Of a stretch of 37,253 nt of DNA, positions 17,846 to 26,718 are shown piece after piece. The stretch's first letter is position 1. The number at the start of each line of letters is the position of its first letter. A program made the position numbers and the translations under genes. The stretch is from an uncultured Paraglaciecola sp. (GTDB lineage Bacteria; Pseudomonadota; Gammaproteobacteria; Enterobacterales; Alteromonadaceae), in contig NZ_CAJXPA010000021.1 in assembly GCF_913058035.1 (NCBI RefSeq), positions 1-37,253 on the forward strand, read 5' to 3'. Under the pieces are notes generated by a model that was given only the letters and a program-made list of their open reading frames with translations, was not told the origin of the DNA and did no database searches.

Positions 17846-18919
17846 CTAATTTACATTTGTGCGGGTTGAATTCCCATAATTGCGTAGACGTTTCTTTTCC
17901 CTTCTTTTAGCCAATATACGAGCCAGTTTTCTCATGCTCACCACTTGATCACTTTCATCAATAATATCAATACCAAACAAACTCTCCACTAAATCCTCGA
18001 CAGTTATCACGCCCTCTAAGCCACCGTATTCATCTACAATTAGTAACATATTGCCACGTTGCGAGTGCAAAGGTTCGAAAGCTTTTGCTAAGGGCATGCT
18101 ACTTAATATTGTGACCATGTCCTTTTGATATGATTTAAGCTCTCTATCAACATTACCTCGAGCGAAGGCCAATAATATGTCAGATTTTAATACATAACCG
18201 GTAATTTTTTCTGGTTCTCCATCTTCATAGACCGGGATCCGTGAGAATGATACTTCTGCATGTTTTAGTAAAAATGTTTCAACTGTCATAGTGTCAGGTA
18301 ACGAAAAGACGACTGTTCTATGGGTCATGGCTTGACGAACTTTGAGTTGTTGTAAACTCAGTAAGTTCTGCATAACTGTGGCCTCGCGAGCGGCTATTTG
18401 GCCTTCTTCCAAAGACAAAGCAGTCATTGCAAATAATTCGTCTCTATTCAAACCGACTAGGGGGGACTCATCATGCATTCTGGATGTCATTTTCTGCGCC
18501 ATCTGTACAAAGGGCCACAATATAATCATTAAATATTTTAAAAAATAAGCCGTAGACGGAGCAAGTTTACGCCAGTATGTGGCCCCAAGGGTCTTAGGAA
18601 TGATCTCTGAAAATACTAAAATCAGCATTGTCAAAATAGCTGACGCAATTCCAAGATAAGCATCACCGAACACTACTGCAGCTTGCGCGCCGGCCCCTGC
18701 TGCGCCCATGGTATGTGCAATCGTATTCAAGCTCAAAATGGCGGCAAGAGGCCGGTTAATATCGCTCACTTGCTTTTTTAATAATTTCCCTGAAGGGTGG
18801 CCACTTTTTTCTAATACAGAAATGTAAGCGGACGAAATACTGAGGATTACCGCTTCTGCAATAGAGCAGACAAACGAAAAGCCTAACGCAACAAAAATGT
18901 ATATCAACAGCAAAAGCAT
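17846..18919 (-). CDS. CNNM/CBS-domain membrane protein
   Basis: This 357-residue protein has an N-terminal CNNM (DUF21) membrane domain with about four hydrophobic helices (residues 1-140), including the E-I-I-P-K-T-L-G motif. Two CBS domains follow (about 195-320: [21 protein letters not shown], then [21 protein letters not shown], given in part). The C-terminal CorC/HlyC transporter-associated domain of longer relatives is missing; the protein ends in a basic tail. Relatives have been linked to Mg2+ or other divalent cation efflux. It is 5 bases upstream of lolD, so the three genes are probably one operon; whether the ion role has any connection with lipoprotein transport is unknown. Confidence 0.87.
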   Translation of the reverse strand: MLLLLIYIFVALGFSFVCSIAEAVILSISSAYISVLEKSGHPSGKLLKKQVSDINRPLAAILSLNTIAHTMGAAGAGAQAAVVFGDAYLGIASAILTMLILVFSEIIPKTLGATYWRKLAPSTAYFLKYLMIILWPFVQMAQKMTSRMHDESPLVGLNRDELFAMTALSLEEGQIAAREATVMQNLLSLQQLKVRQAMTHRTVVFSLPDTMTVETFLLKHAEVSFSRIPVYEDGEPEKITGYVLKSDILLAFARGNVDRELKSYQKDMVTILSSMPLAKAFEPLHSQRGNMLLIVDEYGGLEGVITVEDLVESLFGIDIIDESDQVVSMRKLARILAKRREKKRLRNYGNSTRTNVN

Positions 18920-19066
18920 AAGGATTAAATCTCAGAGGATGACAAAAAAATTATCATATAAGCATTATTGACTGGCATGTTGCTAGTTTATCAAACCATA
19001 AGCATATAGCGTAGCATTAATGGAGACTAAAGCGTTTGTGTGCAAAATGAATGGTAAACAAATTAA

Positions 19067-19143
19067 TGGCGGAGTGGACGAGACTCGAACTCGCGACCCC
19101 CGGCGTGACAGGCCGGTATTCTAACCAACTGAACTACCACTCC
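19067..19143 (-). tRNA. tRNA-Asp (GTC)
   Basis: The minus strand holds a 77-base tRNA with encoded CCA. The acceptor stem is GGAGTGG/CCACTCC with discriminator G, and the D-loop reads AGTTCAGTTGGTTAGA. The anticodon GTC falls at positions 35-37 (19107-19109) in the loop CTGTCAC, and the T-arm has GTTCGAGTC. It is very close to E. coli tRNA-Asp. In E. coli too a tRNA-Asp gene (aspV) lies downstream of dnaQ. Confidence 0.97.
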
Positions 19144-19200
19144 ACAATTTTCAATGTTATCAGACGGTTAGATTAAGAACAAAGGATGTCCCCTCCTCAA

Positions 19201-19240
19201 CCGCGGCGCAGATAATACGGCTTCACCCCATACTAGTCAA
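19201..19240 (-). promoter_or_regulatory. Sigma-70 promoter of tRNA-Asp with GC-rich discriminator
   Basis: On the minus strand TTGACT (19235-19240) and TATTAT (19212-19217) are separated by 17 bases. The next bases, CTGCGCCGCG, form a GC-rich discriminator typical of stringently controlled stable-RNA promoters. Transcription would start near 19205, about 60 bases before the mature tRNA. Confidence 0.8.
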
Positions 19241-19396
19241 TAGCTTTTTAGCACGTTATTCAGTTAAAAGTCAGTTAAAAGCTTTGATTGCTGCAGTATT
19301 AAACAATTTGTTTATTAAGCGGACAAATATTCATTCTTTTGGGATAGTTAAGTCCAAAGGTTCTGGTACAGATTAAGCTTTAATTTGAATTTCTTT

Positions 19397-20878
19397 TTAT
19401 ATATTGTTTTTTTTTGATTTACGTTTAAGTATTTTTGCAATAAAACTCAGTTTTTTATCTGCCACAACAGGGTCGGTACCCTTTTCAACTTCAAGTTTTT
19501 CAAATTTTTTCATAATGTTAAAATTAGGTTTTTTTTCTGTGGTGAACAACCAGATTAATCCACCACCAATCAGCAAAATAAACAGATTAATTCCTACAAT
19601 CAAGATCACAAGAGTTGATGTACTCATTTTTTTATCAATCTCAGCTAATTCTTTTTTGGGCAATATGTTGAGCTTATCTGCAGAATCGTTCACGTAGGTA
19701 TTGATAACATCCTTTTCAACTGCCGGAGCTACTGTTTTAGGCTCAAGCTCAGTTGTAGATTCTGATATGAAACTATATTCAGGCACATCCAAAATAAACT
19801 CTCTACCATTATACGTATCTCCGTAAACAGTCAGCTTAACGCGATATAAGCCATCTTCGTTATTGGCAATTAAATGTTCTCGGATTTCTGTAGATCTGTT
19901 TGTAAGAGAAAAATTCTGAATATCACCATTTGGAAAAAGTACTTTTCCATCTATTAATAAAGAAGAAACATCCACATATTCACTTTGTGTGTCTATAGTG
20001 AGTTTGTGATGACCTTCACCTTTGACATCAAGCTCAACGTCAACTTGAATAGGATTAGCAAGCAAAGTAATTTTAGGGTAAACATGATCTCTAGTAAACA
20101 TCGGTGTAGAGACAGAAAATGTCGGGATCCATTCACCTTCAGTGATATCAAGATTAAATCGCCCAGTAAATACGCCATCCAAAGGCATTTCATCCATGCC
20201 TTTTCCGTCATCCTCGAAAAGTGCAATAATTTCAACCTCAGCGCCAAAGTTATTAAAATTATGATCGTTGGTGCTTGACAATGAAATGCTCAGTTCAATC
20301 ACATCTCTAAATGCAGCGTAATCAATTGGAATATTATTGTTAGTTAAGTAAGCAGTCTGTTTTAATATTTCACCGGAGAATATAATGTTGGGTAAAGGAT
20401 TTGCTTTTAATGCTAAGTCGCTTATTACCATAACTTGACTTTCTGGTAAAATTTGACCTACCGCTTGCCAGGGACCTGGCATTGGATTTTTAATTCTGAT
20501 CATGTCGTAAGTACTGTTAAAAAACCAAGAAATATACTCACCCTCAGCATCCGTTTGATAAATTTTGGAACCATCAGGCTGAACTAATACGACAGGTGAA
20601 GCCCCAAAATCGCGAAAGAACACCATAGTAATTTCTTCAACTTCGTAGTCTATTCTGAAACGATTTTGTAATAACTTAATACTATTATGATATTCAGTGC
20701 CTATTTGGGTAAGAGGTAAATCATTAACTTGATCAATATTTTGATCATTAGAGGTACTTAAAAATTGTCTACCTTCTTGCAACTCTTGAGGAATAGTCGT
20801 TTGTGAAAGCGCTTTTACCGAACAACTCAAGTAGGCGAATAAATACAAAATAAGAGCATATAATGCTGGTTTTAACAT
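19397..20878 (-). CDS. TIGR03503-type membrane-anchored protein
   Basis: This 493-residue protein has an N-terminal signal sequence (hydrophobic residues 5-22), a long extracytoplasmic beta-rich region (about 60-390), and one strong membrane helix near 428-450 (T-L-V-I-L-I-V-G-I-N-L-F-I-L-L-I-G-G-G-L). A short lysine-rich tail of about 40 residues should lie in the cytoplasm. Segments such as F-R-D-F-G-A-S-P-V-V-L-V-Q-P-D-G-S-K and 'N-P-M-P-G-P-W-Q' match my memory of the uncharacterised TIGR03503 family of marine gammaproteobacteria, often next to dnaQ. The phrase 'D-D-G-K-G-M-D-E-x-P-L-D-G-V-F-T-G' resembles choice-of-anchor or VWA-associated modules. Function is unknown. It lies 24 bases after dnaQ, on the same strand. 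Confidence 0.75.
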   Translation of the reverse strand: MLKPALYALILYLFAYLSCSVKALSQTTIPQELQEGRQFLSTSNDQNIDQVNDLPLTQIGTEYHNSIKLLQNRFRIDYEVEEITMVFFRDFGASPVVLVQPDGSKIYQTDAEGEYISWFFNSTYDMIRIKNPMPGPWQAVGQILPESQVMVISDLALKANPLPNIIFSGEILKQTAYLTNNNIPIDYAAFRDVIELSISLSSTNDHNFNNFGAEVEIIALFEDDGKGMDEMPLDGVFTGRFNLDITEGEWIPTFSVSTPMFTRDHVYPKITLLANPIQVDVELDVKGEGHHKLTIDTQSEYVDVSSLLIDGKVLFPNGDIQNFSLTNRSTEIREHLIANNEDGLYRVKLTVYGDTYNGREFILDVPEYSFISESTTELEPKTVAPAVEKDVINTYVNDSADKLNILPKKELAEIDKKMSTSTLVILIVGINLFILLIGGGLIWLFTTEKKPNFNIMKKFEKLEVEKGTDPVVADKKLSFIAKILKRKSKKNNI

Positions 20879-20902
20879 ATTTACTTAACTCGCTAATAAT
20901 GA

Positions 20903-21610
20903 CTATTGACGCCATAAACAGGCGCCACCTTTTTCAGCTACCAAGTCCAGACGACTCTCATGCTGTTCTACCTCATCGGCTGTTGCCATAACAACCTTTA
21001 ACGGTTTTCTTTGTGATGACAGACGCCGAATAGTTTCTAACTGCACACCGCCTTCACTACTAGCCTTACCAGTTAAATTGAGGTCAGTTTGACCACCAGT
21101 CATCAATAGATACACATCGGCTAAAATTTCTGCATCTAGCAACGCACCATGTTTTTCTCGGTGGGAGTTATCTATGCCATAGCGTCTGCACAATGCGTCA
21201 AGATTATTTTTTTGTCCAGGATGAATTTTTCTTGCCAGGTCTAAGGTGTCAAGAACAGTGCACATTTTGGCAGACTCTTTAACTTCCAAGCCTGAGAGCC
21301 GATTAAACTCATGATCCATAAAACCTATATCAAATGGTGCATTATGGATCACCAGCTGAGCATCACGAATAAAATCAATAAATTCTTTAGCAATAGTCTT
21401 GAATATAGGCTTATCTGCCAAATATTCATTAGTGATCCCGTGCACCCCTATCGCCTCTTGCTCAACTAAACGCTGAGGGTTAATGTAAACGTGAAAGGTA
21501 TTTCCCGTGAGACGCCGGTTAATCATCTCTACACATCCTATCTCGATGATACGGTGCCCTTGTTTAGGATCTAATCCAGTCGTTTCTGTATCTAGTACAA
21601 TTTGGCGCAT
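20903..21610 (-). CDS. dnaQ: DNA polymerase III epsilon subunit (proofreading exonuclease)
   Basis: This 235-residue 3'-to-5' exonuclease proofreads for the replicative polymerase. The DEDDh residues are visible: D7 and E9 in L-D-T-E-T-T-G, D94 in H-N-A-P-F-D-I-G-F, and H154 and D159 in K-H-G-A-L-L-D-A. After the catalytic domain, Q-T-D-L-N-L (174-179) sits where E. coli epsilon has its weak beta-clamp-binding motif. The C-terminal segment from about 190 should bind the alpha subunit. AGAG lies about 7 bases before the ATG. It is divergent from rnhA across 105 bases, the arrangement known from E. coli. Confidence 0.94.
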   Translation of the reverse strand: MRQIVLDTETTGLDPKQGHRIIEIGCVEMINRRLTGNTFHVYINPQRLVEQEAIGVHGITNEYLADKPIFKTIAKEFIDFIRDAQLVIHNAPFDIGFMDHEFNRLSGLEVKESAKMCTVLDTLDLARKIHPGQKNNLDALCRRYGIDNSHREKHGALLDAEILADVYLLMTGGQTDLNLTGKASSEGGVQLETIRRLSSQRKPLKVVMATADEVEQHESRLDLVAEKGGACLWRQ

Positions 21611-21715
21611 TTTCTACTCTTTTAAAATTTTGTGGCATTAGCAGTCTCGGTCATTATACTGCGCTATCGTATAAATTCTTGAATATTTTGAGTCAACAAT
21701 CAAAATTAGGCAACC

Positions 21716-22177
21716 ATGAAACAAATAGAAATTTTTACCGATGGTTCCTGCTTAGGAAACCCGGGACCAGGTGGTTATGGCGCTGTAATGATTTTCGAAC
21801 AGCATCGGAAAGAACTCAGCCAAGGCTTTCAACATACTACCAATAATAGAATGGAGTTGTTGGCCACGATTGAGGCACTGGCGATATTAACTGAAAAATG
21901 TTCTGTAAACTTAACCACAGATAGCCAGTATGTTAAAAATGGGATTAACCAATGGATTAAAAATTGGCGTAAAAATGGCTGGCGTACCTCAGATAAAAAG
22001 CCGGTAAAAAATGTTGATTTATGGAAGCGTCTAGACGAACAAGTTTTCAAGCATGAAGTTAGCTGGTTTTGGGTTAAAGGTCACTCTGGACATCCTGAAA
22101 ATGAAGCTTGTGATCAGCTTGCTAGGCAAGCTGCTGAAGGTAAAAACATGCCAGAAGATAGCGGATTTACTGGCTAA
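21716..22177 (+). CDS. rnhA: Ribonuclease HI
   Basis: This 153-residue enzyme degrades the RNA strand of RNA:DNA hybrids. Catalytic residues D9 (F-T-D-G-S), E47 (N-R-M-E-L), D69 (T-D-S-Q-Y) and D133 (A-C-D-Q-L-A) are all present, together with H123 in V-K-G-H-S-G-H. The basic handle helix ([11 protein letters not shown]) is intact. Length matches E. coli RNase HI (155). It is divergent from dnaQ. Confidence 0.95.
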   Translation: MKQIEIFTDGSCLGNPGPGGYGAVMIFEQHRKELSQGFQHTTNNRMELLATIEALAILTEKCSVNLTTDSQYVKNGINQWIKNWRKNGWRTSDKKPVKNVDLWKRLDEQVFKHEVSWFWVKGHSGHPENEACDQLARQAAEGKNMPEDSGFTG

Positions 22178-22225
22178 TCAATCTTCTAAACCCAATTTGC
22201 GTTAATAGTGTTGTGTAACTAACAC

Positions 22226-22579
22226 TTATTTATCACTCCAAACTGCATATTCATTATTGTTTCCATCGCAAAAATGAAACCTATGTCCACCAGGAAATTC
22301 AAAAGTGGGGATTTTAATTGTGCCCCCTGCTGATTTTATCGCGGCTTGACTGTTAACCAAGTCATCACTGTATAAAACAACTAATACACTGCCCTTATCA
22401 GCGGACACACAATTTTCAGAGACATACAAACCACCTCTTATACCTGCCCCATTAATTGCTGCATAATCGTCACCGTAGTCCTCAAATTCCCAACCAAATA
22501 CCTTATTAAAAAAGGCTTTACTTGATGCCAATGCTTTAACTGGAATTTCAATATAGTTGATTTTGTGGTGTTGGCTCAT
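22226..22579 (-). CDS. VOC (glyoxalase/bleomycin-resistance fold) protein
   Basis: This 117-residue protein has one VOC module made of two beta-alpha-beta-beta-beta units: I-N-Y-I-E-I-P-V-K-A-L-A-S-S-K-A-F-F-N-K-V-F-G-W at the start and 'P-G-G-H-R-F-H-F-C-D-G-N-N-N-E-Y-A-V-W' at the end. Such proteins are metal-dependent isomerases, dioxygenases or binding proteins, and the substrate cannot be predicted here. CGGAGAA provides a ribosome site before the ATG. It converges on rnhA and is divergent from the DoxX gene. Confidence 0.82.
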   Translation of the reverse strand: MSQHHKINYIEIPVKALASSKAFFNKVFGWEFEDYGDDYAAINGAGIRGGLYVSENCVSADKGSVLVVLYSDDLVNSQAAIKSAGGTIKIPTFEFPGGHRFHFCDGNNNEYAVWSDK

Positions 22580-22664
22580 GTTATTCTCCGCTGATTTAAA
22601 GCATCATATTAGCAAGTTGTTAATGTGATAATTCACTAAAATTCATTAAAATTGAGGATAACCA

Positions 22665-23081
22665 ATGCGCATAATTGAAAATATTTGTTTGTTACTAGGT
22701 AGGCTGTTAATGGGCAGCTACTTTTTTGTGTTTGGCTTACAGAAAATAAGTAACTATCAACCTATGACAGAATATATGCTTTCACACAATGTGCCTGCTA
22801 CTGCATTTTTATTGCCTTTTACCATCTTTCTACAAGTTGTCGCTGGGTTGGCTATTATTATTGGTTTTAAAGGTAAAATAGCCGCTTTTATATTGGCTGG
22901 ATTGACTCTAGTTATCAGTATTTACATGCACGACTTCTGGAGCATGGCTGAAAGTGTGCAACGTGGCCACGAGATCCAAAATTTCATTAAAAACATGGGG
23001 ATCATGGCAGGACTACTAATGGTTGTCAGCCTAGGGACAGGCTGGTTGAGTTTGGATAATCGTAAGCCAAAAGACATCTAA
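22665..23081 (+). CDS. DoxX family membrane protein
   Basis: This 138-residue protein has four predicted membrane helices. The opening [16 protein letters not shown] is typical of DoxX/YphA-type proteins. Members have been associated with redox or sulfur metabolism in some bacteria, but the role of this small type is not established. GAGGA lies 7 bases upstream of the ATG. The stop overlaps that of the convergent chemoreceptor gene by 4 bases, so the ends of both transcripts overlap. Confidence 0.82.
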   Translation: MRIIENICLLLGRLLMGSYFFVFGLQKISNYQPMTEYMLSHNVPATAFLLPFTIFLQVVAGLAIIIGFKGKIAAFILAGLTLVISIYMHDFWSMAESVQRGHEIQNFIKNMGIMAGLLMVVSLGTGWLSLDNRKPKDI

Positions 23082-25123
23082 GTATTTGGCTTACCATATT
23101 TCCATTCACTAGGGATAATAAACCGCTCGGAGTCCTCAATTTTATAAACATTGATAACATCGAGCAATGTCATAGTGACGTCTGACAACTTACTAGCAGA
23201 TTTCCCAATTTCTTGGGCTCCCTGCATGTTTTTATTGGACATGGTTTCTATTTCATTCACATTGAGACTGACTTCTTGAGCGACAGCACTTTGCTGTTGA
23301 GTACCTTCACTGATGGAAGTACTCATATGCTCAATATTTTGGATGCTTTGTAATATTTGACCAAATGCTTGGTCAATACCACTGGATAATTTTACCGCTT
23401 GTTGTGACTTTTCTTGCCCTTCAGTAATGCCCTTCATGGCTTGTTTAGAGTCGGTTTGGAGAGCAGCGATAATTGTCGCAATTTCTTCCGTTGAGCTATG
23501 CACTCTTTTTGCCAGTGCCCTGACTTCGTCTGCAACCACTGCAAATCCGCGGCCTTGCTCACCCGCTCTAGCAGCTTCAATTGCAGCATTGAGAGCCAAC
23601 AAATTAGTTTGATCAGCAACCGATTGGATCACCACCAACACGCTGGAAATATTCACAACTCCTTCATTTAGTGCGCTTATAACACCATTTAAATTATCTA
23701 CTTCTGACGCAACACTTTTGATACTGGCCAACGCTTGATTGACCGTAATGATGCCTTCATCACATTCCCGTACCACTGATGAAACCGAATTGGCTGAGTC
23801 TTGAATTTGTCTACCTATATCGGCGACACCAACTGATATCTCTTCCACGGCAGCAGAGGCGCTGCTGGTTGCAATTTGTTGCTTCTCTATATTTGAATCA
23901 CTATCCACTACAGACACAATAGTATCGTGAGTTGATGAAACAGCTTCATAAGCCGTTTGGGCTATGATGACAAAATCACTACGAATACTTTCTAACAGTT
24001 CATTAAAAGCAGCCGCTGACTTACCAAGATGGTCTTGGGATAACACCTCTATTCGCAGAGTTAAATTATGCTCTCGCATTATATCATTAATAGTGTTGCG
24101 AATAGCTTCAGCTTGTTTACCCATAGTCATAATAGTAATAAAAACTAAGTATGTGAGTATCAACACCGCGCTTAAAAATACGAGTGCAAAACTAATTAGA
24201 CCTATAGCACTAGAATATATGCCGTTAATGTCGTTATGCATTTGTTTAATGCCACTTGATTCCAGTTTTTTCAGTCCACCAATTCTGCCCGTTGCCGCAT
24301 CAAACCATTCTTCAGGTTCAATAGAGAACACGTTATTCAGCGCTTCACTCAATACCTGTTTTCGTAATGACAGGATATTTTGGTTTTCAGTACTGTTTTC
24401 AAAGGTATTAAATCGGGCCGACCAACCACCATTAATTGGCATAGATTTATTAAATGCATCTTGATAAGCATCTTGTTCGGCAATCAAAGTATAAACTTGC
24501 CTTTTGTTTTGTTCAGAAAAATTTTCACCGGCTAATACATTGGTCAACACTGCTCGCTCAATGCCTGACTTTTCTTTTACTTGCATTAAATTATATGAAG
24601 CTATCAAGCCTTGTACGAGTCCATTTGTATCCAATACCTCTATTAATGCTAATGGTTGATTAATAAGGGCTTTATTTTGAGCGGTATAAAAACCCAAGGC
24701 ATCTGGTAATGCAATCGTTAAGTTGTCTACTTGACTACGAATATCAGACAATTGACTTAAGTTATTAATAATGCTCTTTATGCTGGCCTTTAAACTATCA
24801 TTAAATTCATCTTTATATTCTTCAGTAAATTCTCTATAAACACGTAAATTTTGATCTACTAGGCTTCGTTGCCCACCAAGTTCTTGTCTGAATTTATTGC
24901 CTTTTGAACCTAGATACCCTGCAGACATGCCCCGTTCTTTTTGCAGTTCATGTACTAGGGAAGCAGCGTTATCCGTTAAGGACAGTAAACTAGCGCCATT
25001 CGAGGAATCACTCACATCTTGGGCGTTGTTAGCTAAATTAATCAGCACAATAATAGTTAATAAAATAGAGGGGACAATAATTAAAAATGAAACATAACGA
25101 GAAACAATTTCTTTAAACCGCAT
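23078..25123 (-). CDS. Chemoreceptor with NIT (nitrate/nitrite-sensing) domain
   Basis: This 681-residue methyl-accepting chemotaxis protein has a first membrane helix at about 10-32 and a periplasmic NIT domain from about 45 to 295. The NIT hallmark [18 protein letters not shown] near residue 56 and [17 protein letters not shown] further on are clear. A second helix (about 305-330), a HAMP linker and a cytoplasmic signalling domain follow, with the conserved hairpin tip [21 protein letters not shown] domains sense nitrate and nitrite in NasR and in several receptors and kinases. Position next to the nitrate uptake operon supports nitrate taxis, an inference. AAGGA lies 7 bases before the ATG. 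No CheB/CheR-docking tail is evident. Confidence 0.9.
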   Translation of the reverse strand: MRFKEIVSRYVSFLIIVPSILLTIIVLINLANNAQDVSDSSNGASLLSLTDNAASLVHELQKERGMSAGYLGSKGNKFRQELGGQRSLVDQNLRVYREFTEEYKDEFNDSLKASIKSIINNLSQLSDIRSQVDNLTIALPDALGFYTAQNKALINQPLALIEVLDTNGLVQGLIASYNLMQVKEKSGIERAVLTNVLAGENFSEQNKRQVYTLIAEQDAYQDAFNKSMPINGGWSARFNTFENSTENQNILSLRKQVLSEALNNVFSIEPEEWFDAATGRIGGLKKLESSGIKQMHNDINGIYSSAIGLISFALVFLSAVLILTYLVFITIMTMGKQAEAIRNTINDIMREHNLTLRIEVLSQDHLGKSAAAFNELLESIRSDFVIIAQTAYEAVSSTHDTIVSVVDSDSNIEKQQIATSSASAAVEEISVGVADIGRQIQDSANSVSSVVRECDEGIITVNQALASIKSVASEVDNLNGVISALNEGVVNISSVLVVIQSVADQTNLLALNAAIEAARAGEQGRGFAVVADEVRALAKRVHSSTEEIATIIAALQTDSKQAMKGITEGQEKSQQAVKLSSGIDQAFGQILQSIQNIEHMSTSISEGTQQQSAVAQEVSLNVNEIETMSNKNMQGAQEIGKSASKLSDVTMTLLDVINVYKIEDSERFIIPSEWKYGKPNT

Positions 25124-25210
25124 TATAAATCCTTAAATACGTTGATTGGTGGGATAAATAAAGAACGGATAAATGTATATGTGTGTCTCTTTATAAATCA
25201 ATTTAAAACG

Positions 25211-25246
25211 TTACTTACAATTTATCACTGTATAAATTGTAAGTAA
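25211..25246. repeat. Perfect 15-bp inverted repeat upstream of the chemoreceptor gene
   Basis: TTACTTACAATTTAT and its exact reverse complement flank a 6-base spacer (CACTGT), 88 bases before the chemoreceptor start. It is very AT-rich and lacks a T tail. An operator or a second terminator behind the porin gene are both possible. Confidence 0.6.
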
Positions 25247-25287
25247 TGAGTATAAATAACTATTTTGTCTGCCACGTTTTAATTATC

Positions 25288-25322
25288 AAAAAGATCAACA
25301 TTTTAACAATGTTAATCTTTTT
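25288..25322 (-). terminator. Rho-independent terminator after the porin gene
   Basis: AAAAAGATTAACATT and AATGTTGATCTTTTT (minus strand) pair with one mismatch around a 5-base loop and end in a T run, 30 bases after the porin stop. It marks the end of the nrtA-nrtB-nrtD-porin transcript and separates it from the chemoreceptor. Confidence 0.75.
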
Positions 25323-25352
25323 TATTTTCATGATTTGAATGATTAAAATTTA

Positions 25353-26579
25353 TTAAAACTTAACACCTACCCAGACCCAAAGTTTATCGGCATCTACTTT
25401 AATATCGCCAGCAGAATATGCTGCATATTTAATACCTGCAGAATAATGTTTACCGTACTTTTTTACATAAGATAAGTTAAGTTCACTGCCTAAATCATCA
25501 ACAGTGTCACTGGCATCATCAGCTTCAAAGTTGTGGTATATGACTTTCCACCCACCACCCAGTGCTTTACCCGCTAATGATAGACTCGTATCAACTAAAC
25601 CTTGGGAAGGTGTGCCTAAAAACTGATCCGACCAACCGTTGAATTTGTGCAGTGTGGCTAGAGGTGTAGAAAAACCAAAGGCACCATCATCAGAACCCAG
25701 TACTTCATAACCCACTTTTGCGGTGATACCACTAAACACAGCTCCGATTTCAAGATTGATATAATCAACATCAAAATCTGCCGCCGCAGTCTCACTGCTC
25801 TGACTAGCATACTCTGCGCGATATAGTATTTTAGTATCTCCCGCTTTAGTGCTACCAGCAAAGCTAACACCAAAGGTATCTAAAGCATTAGCAGTACCAT
25901 TATCCACTTCAAGCAAATAGCCATAACCTGTCAATGTTCCCGCTGATGTTTTATAAGACGCGTTGATTAAATGGTCTTTCGCATCCAAATCAGCGTCTTG
26001 TGCAAAGATACGGTTACGTTGTGTAATATAAGCATATTGCAAGGTTAAGTTTTTTACAGGGGCATATTTAGCAGACAAAGCATCAAAGGTCTGCCTATCT
26101 TGCCGCCAGCCAACATGGCCAACAAATCGATGGCCATCCATGGTGATCACTTGACGACCTAACTTTGCACTAAAAGTATCGTTCTTATACTGAATATAAC
26201 CTTGATCCAATTCGGTGTGTTCAGGATCAGCGATGACCGAATACTGGCCTAGGTTGTAACCACTTGGCCCAACTGTGTAATCACCTTGGCCTAAAACAAT
26301 TCGAGTATCTTCCATTTCAACTTTAGCTGAAAATCCTTTATAGCTGCCGGTGTCATAAGCTAATAAGGTACGCAATGTCAGTGCACTGGCATCTTCTACG
26401 GCATTTTCTTGCTCAACACTTTCATAACGCAAGTTTAAATTAACACTGGCCTTGCCTGAAGTCAGTGCTTCGGTAAATCCTTCAGCGTATGCCATCTGAC
26501 TGGTCACGCTGCCAACAAGTGCCGTTGCTAGTGCAATGCTGATAGCATGTTTATGCATAATGTTTTTTGGTGTTCTCAT
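25353..26579 (-). CDS. Outer-membrane beta-barrel porin (alginate-export-type), last gene of the nitrate operon
   Basis: From the ATG at 26579 this is a 408-residue outer-membrane protein. The start is chosen because AGAGAGAA lies just upstream; a longer frame from a GTG at 26603 has no ribosome site. A signal peptide precedes A-Y-A/E-G-F. The mature part consists of alternating strands with aromatic girdles (for example L-G-Q-Y-S-V, G-Y-I-Q-Y-K, A-K-L-G-R-Q-V-I-T-M-D-G-H-R-F-V-G-H-V-G-W-R-Q-D-R, in part) and ends in V-G-V-K-F, the terminal Phe needed for barrel assembly. It resembles alginate-export (PF13372-like) barrels, which in marine bacteria are often porins of unrelated cargo. It lies downstream of nrtD on the same strand with its terminator after it, so nitrate or nitrite passage is plausible but unproven. 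Confidence 0.82.
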   Translation of the reverse strand: MRTPKNIMHKHAISIALATALVGSVTSQMAYAEGFTEALTSGKASVNLNLRYESVEQENAVEDASALTLRTLLAYDTGSYKGFSAKVEMEDTRIVLGQGDYTVGPSGYNLGQYSVIADPEHTELDQGYIQYKNDTFSAKLGRQVITMDGHRFVGHVGWRQDRQTFDALSAKYAPVKNLTLQYAYITQRNRIFAQDADLDAKDHLINASYKTSAGTLTGYGYLLEVDNGTANALDTFGVSFAGSTKAGDTKILYRAEYASQSSETAAADFDVDYINLEIGAVFSGITAKVGYEVLGSDDGAFGFSTPLATLHKFNGWSDQFLGTPSQGLVDTSLSLAGKALGGGWKVIYHNFEADDASDTVDDLGSELNLSYVKKYGKHYSAGIKYAAYSAGDIKVDADKLWVWVGVKF

Positions 26580-26683
26580 GGTTCTCTCTCTAGTTTTAAG
26601 CACCGCTCTGTCATGTCACAGAACGAATTCTACGAACGGGTATCTATCTCTATTGGATAATGGATTAACGCTTGTTGGTAATT

Positions 26684-26709
26684 ATTTTGTGGTTTTATTT
26701 TGTGGTTTT
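26684..26709. repeat. Tandem 13-bp direct repeat
   Basis: ATTTTGTGGTTTT occurs twice without a gap, in the 139-base spacer between nrtD and the porin gene. It probably arose by slippage; no function is apparent. Confidence 0.6.
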
Positions 26710-26718
26710 ATTTTTTGA

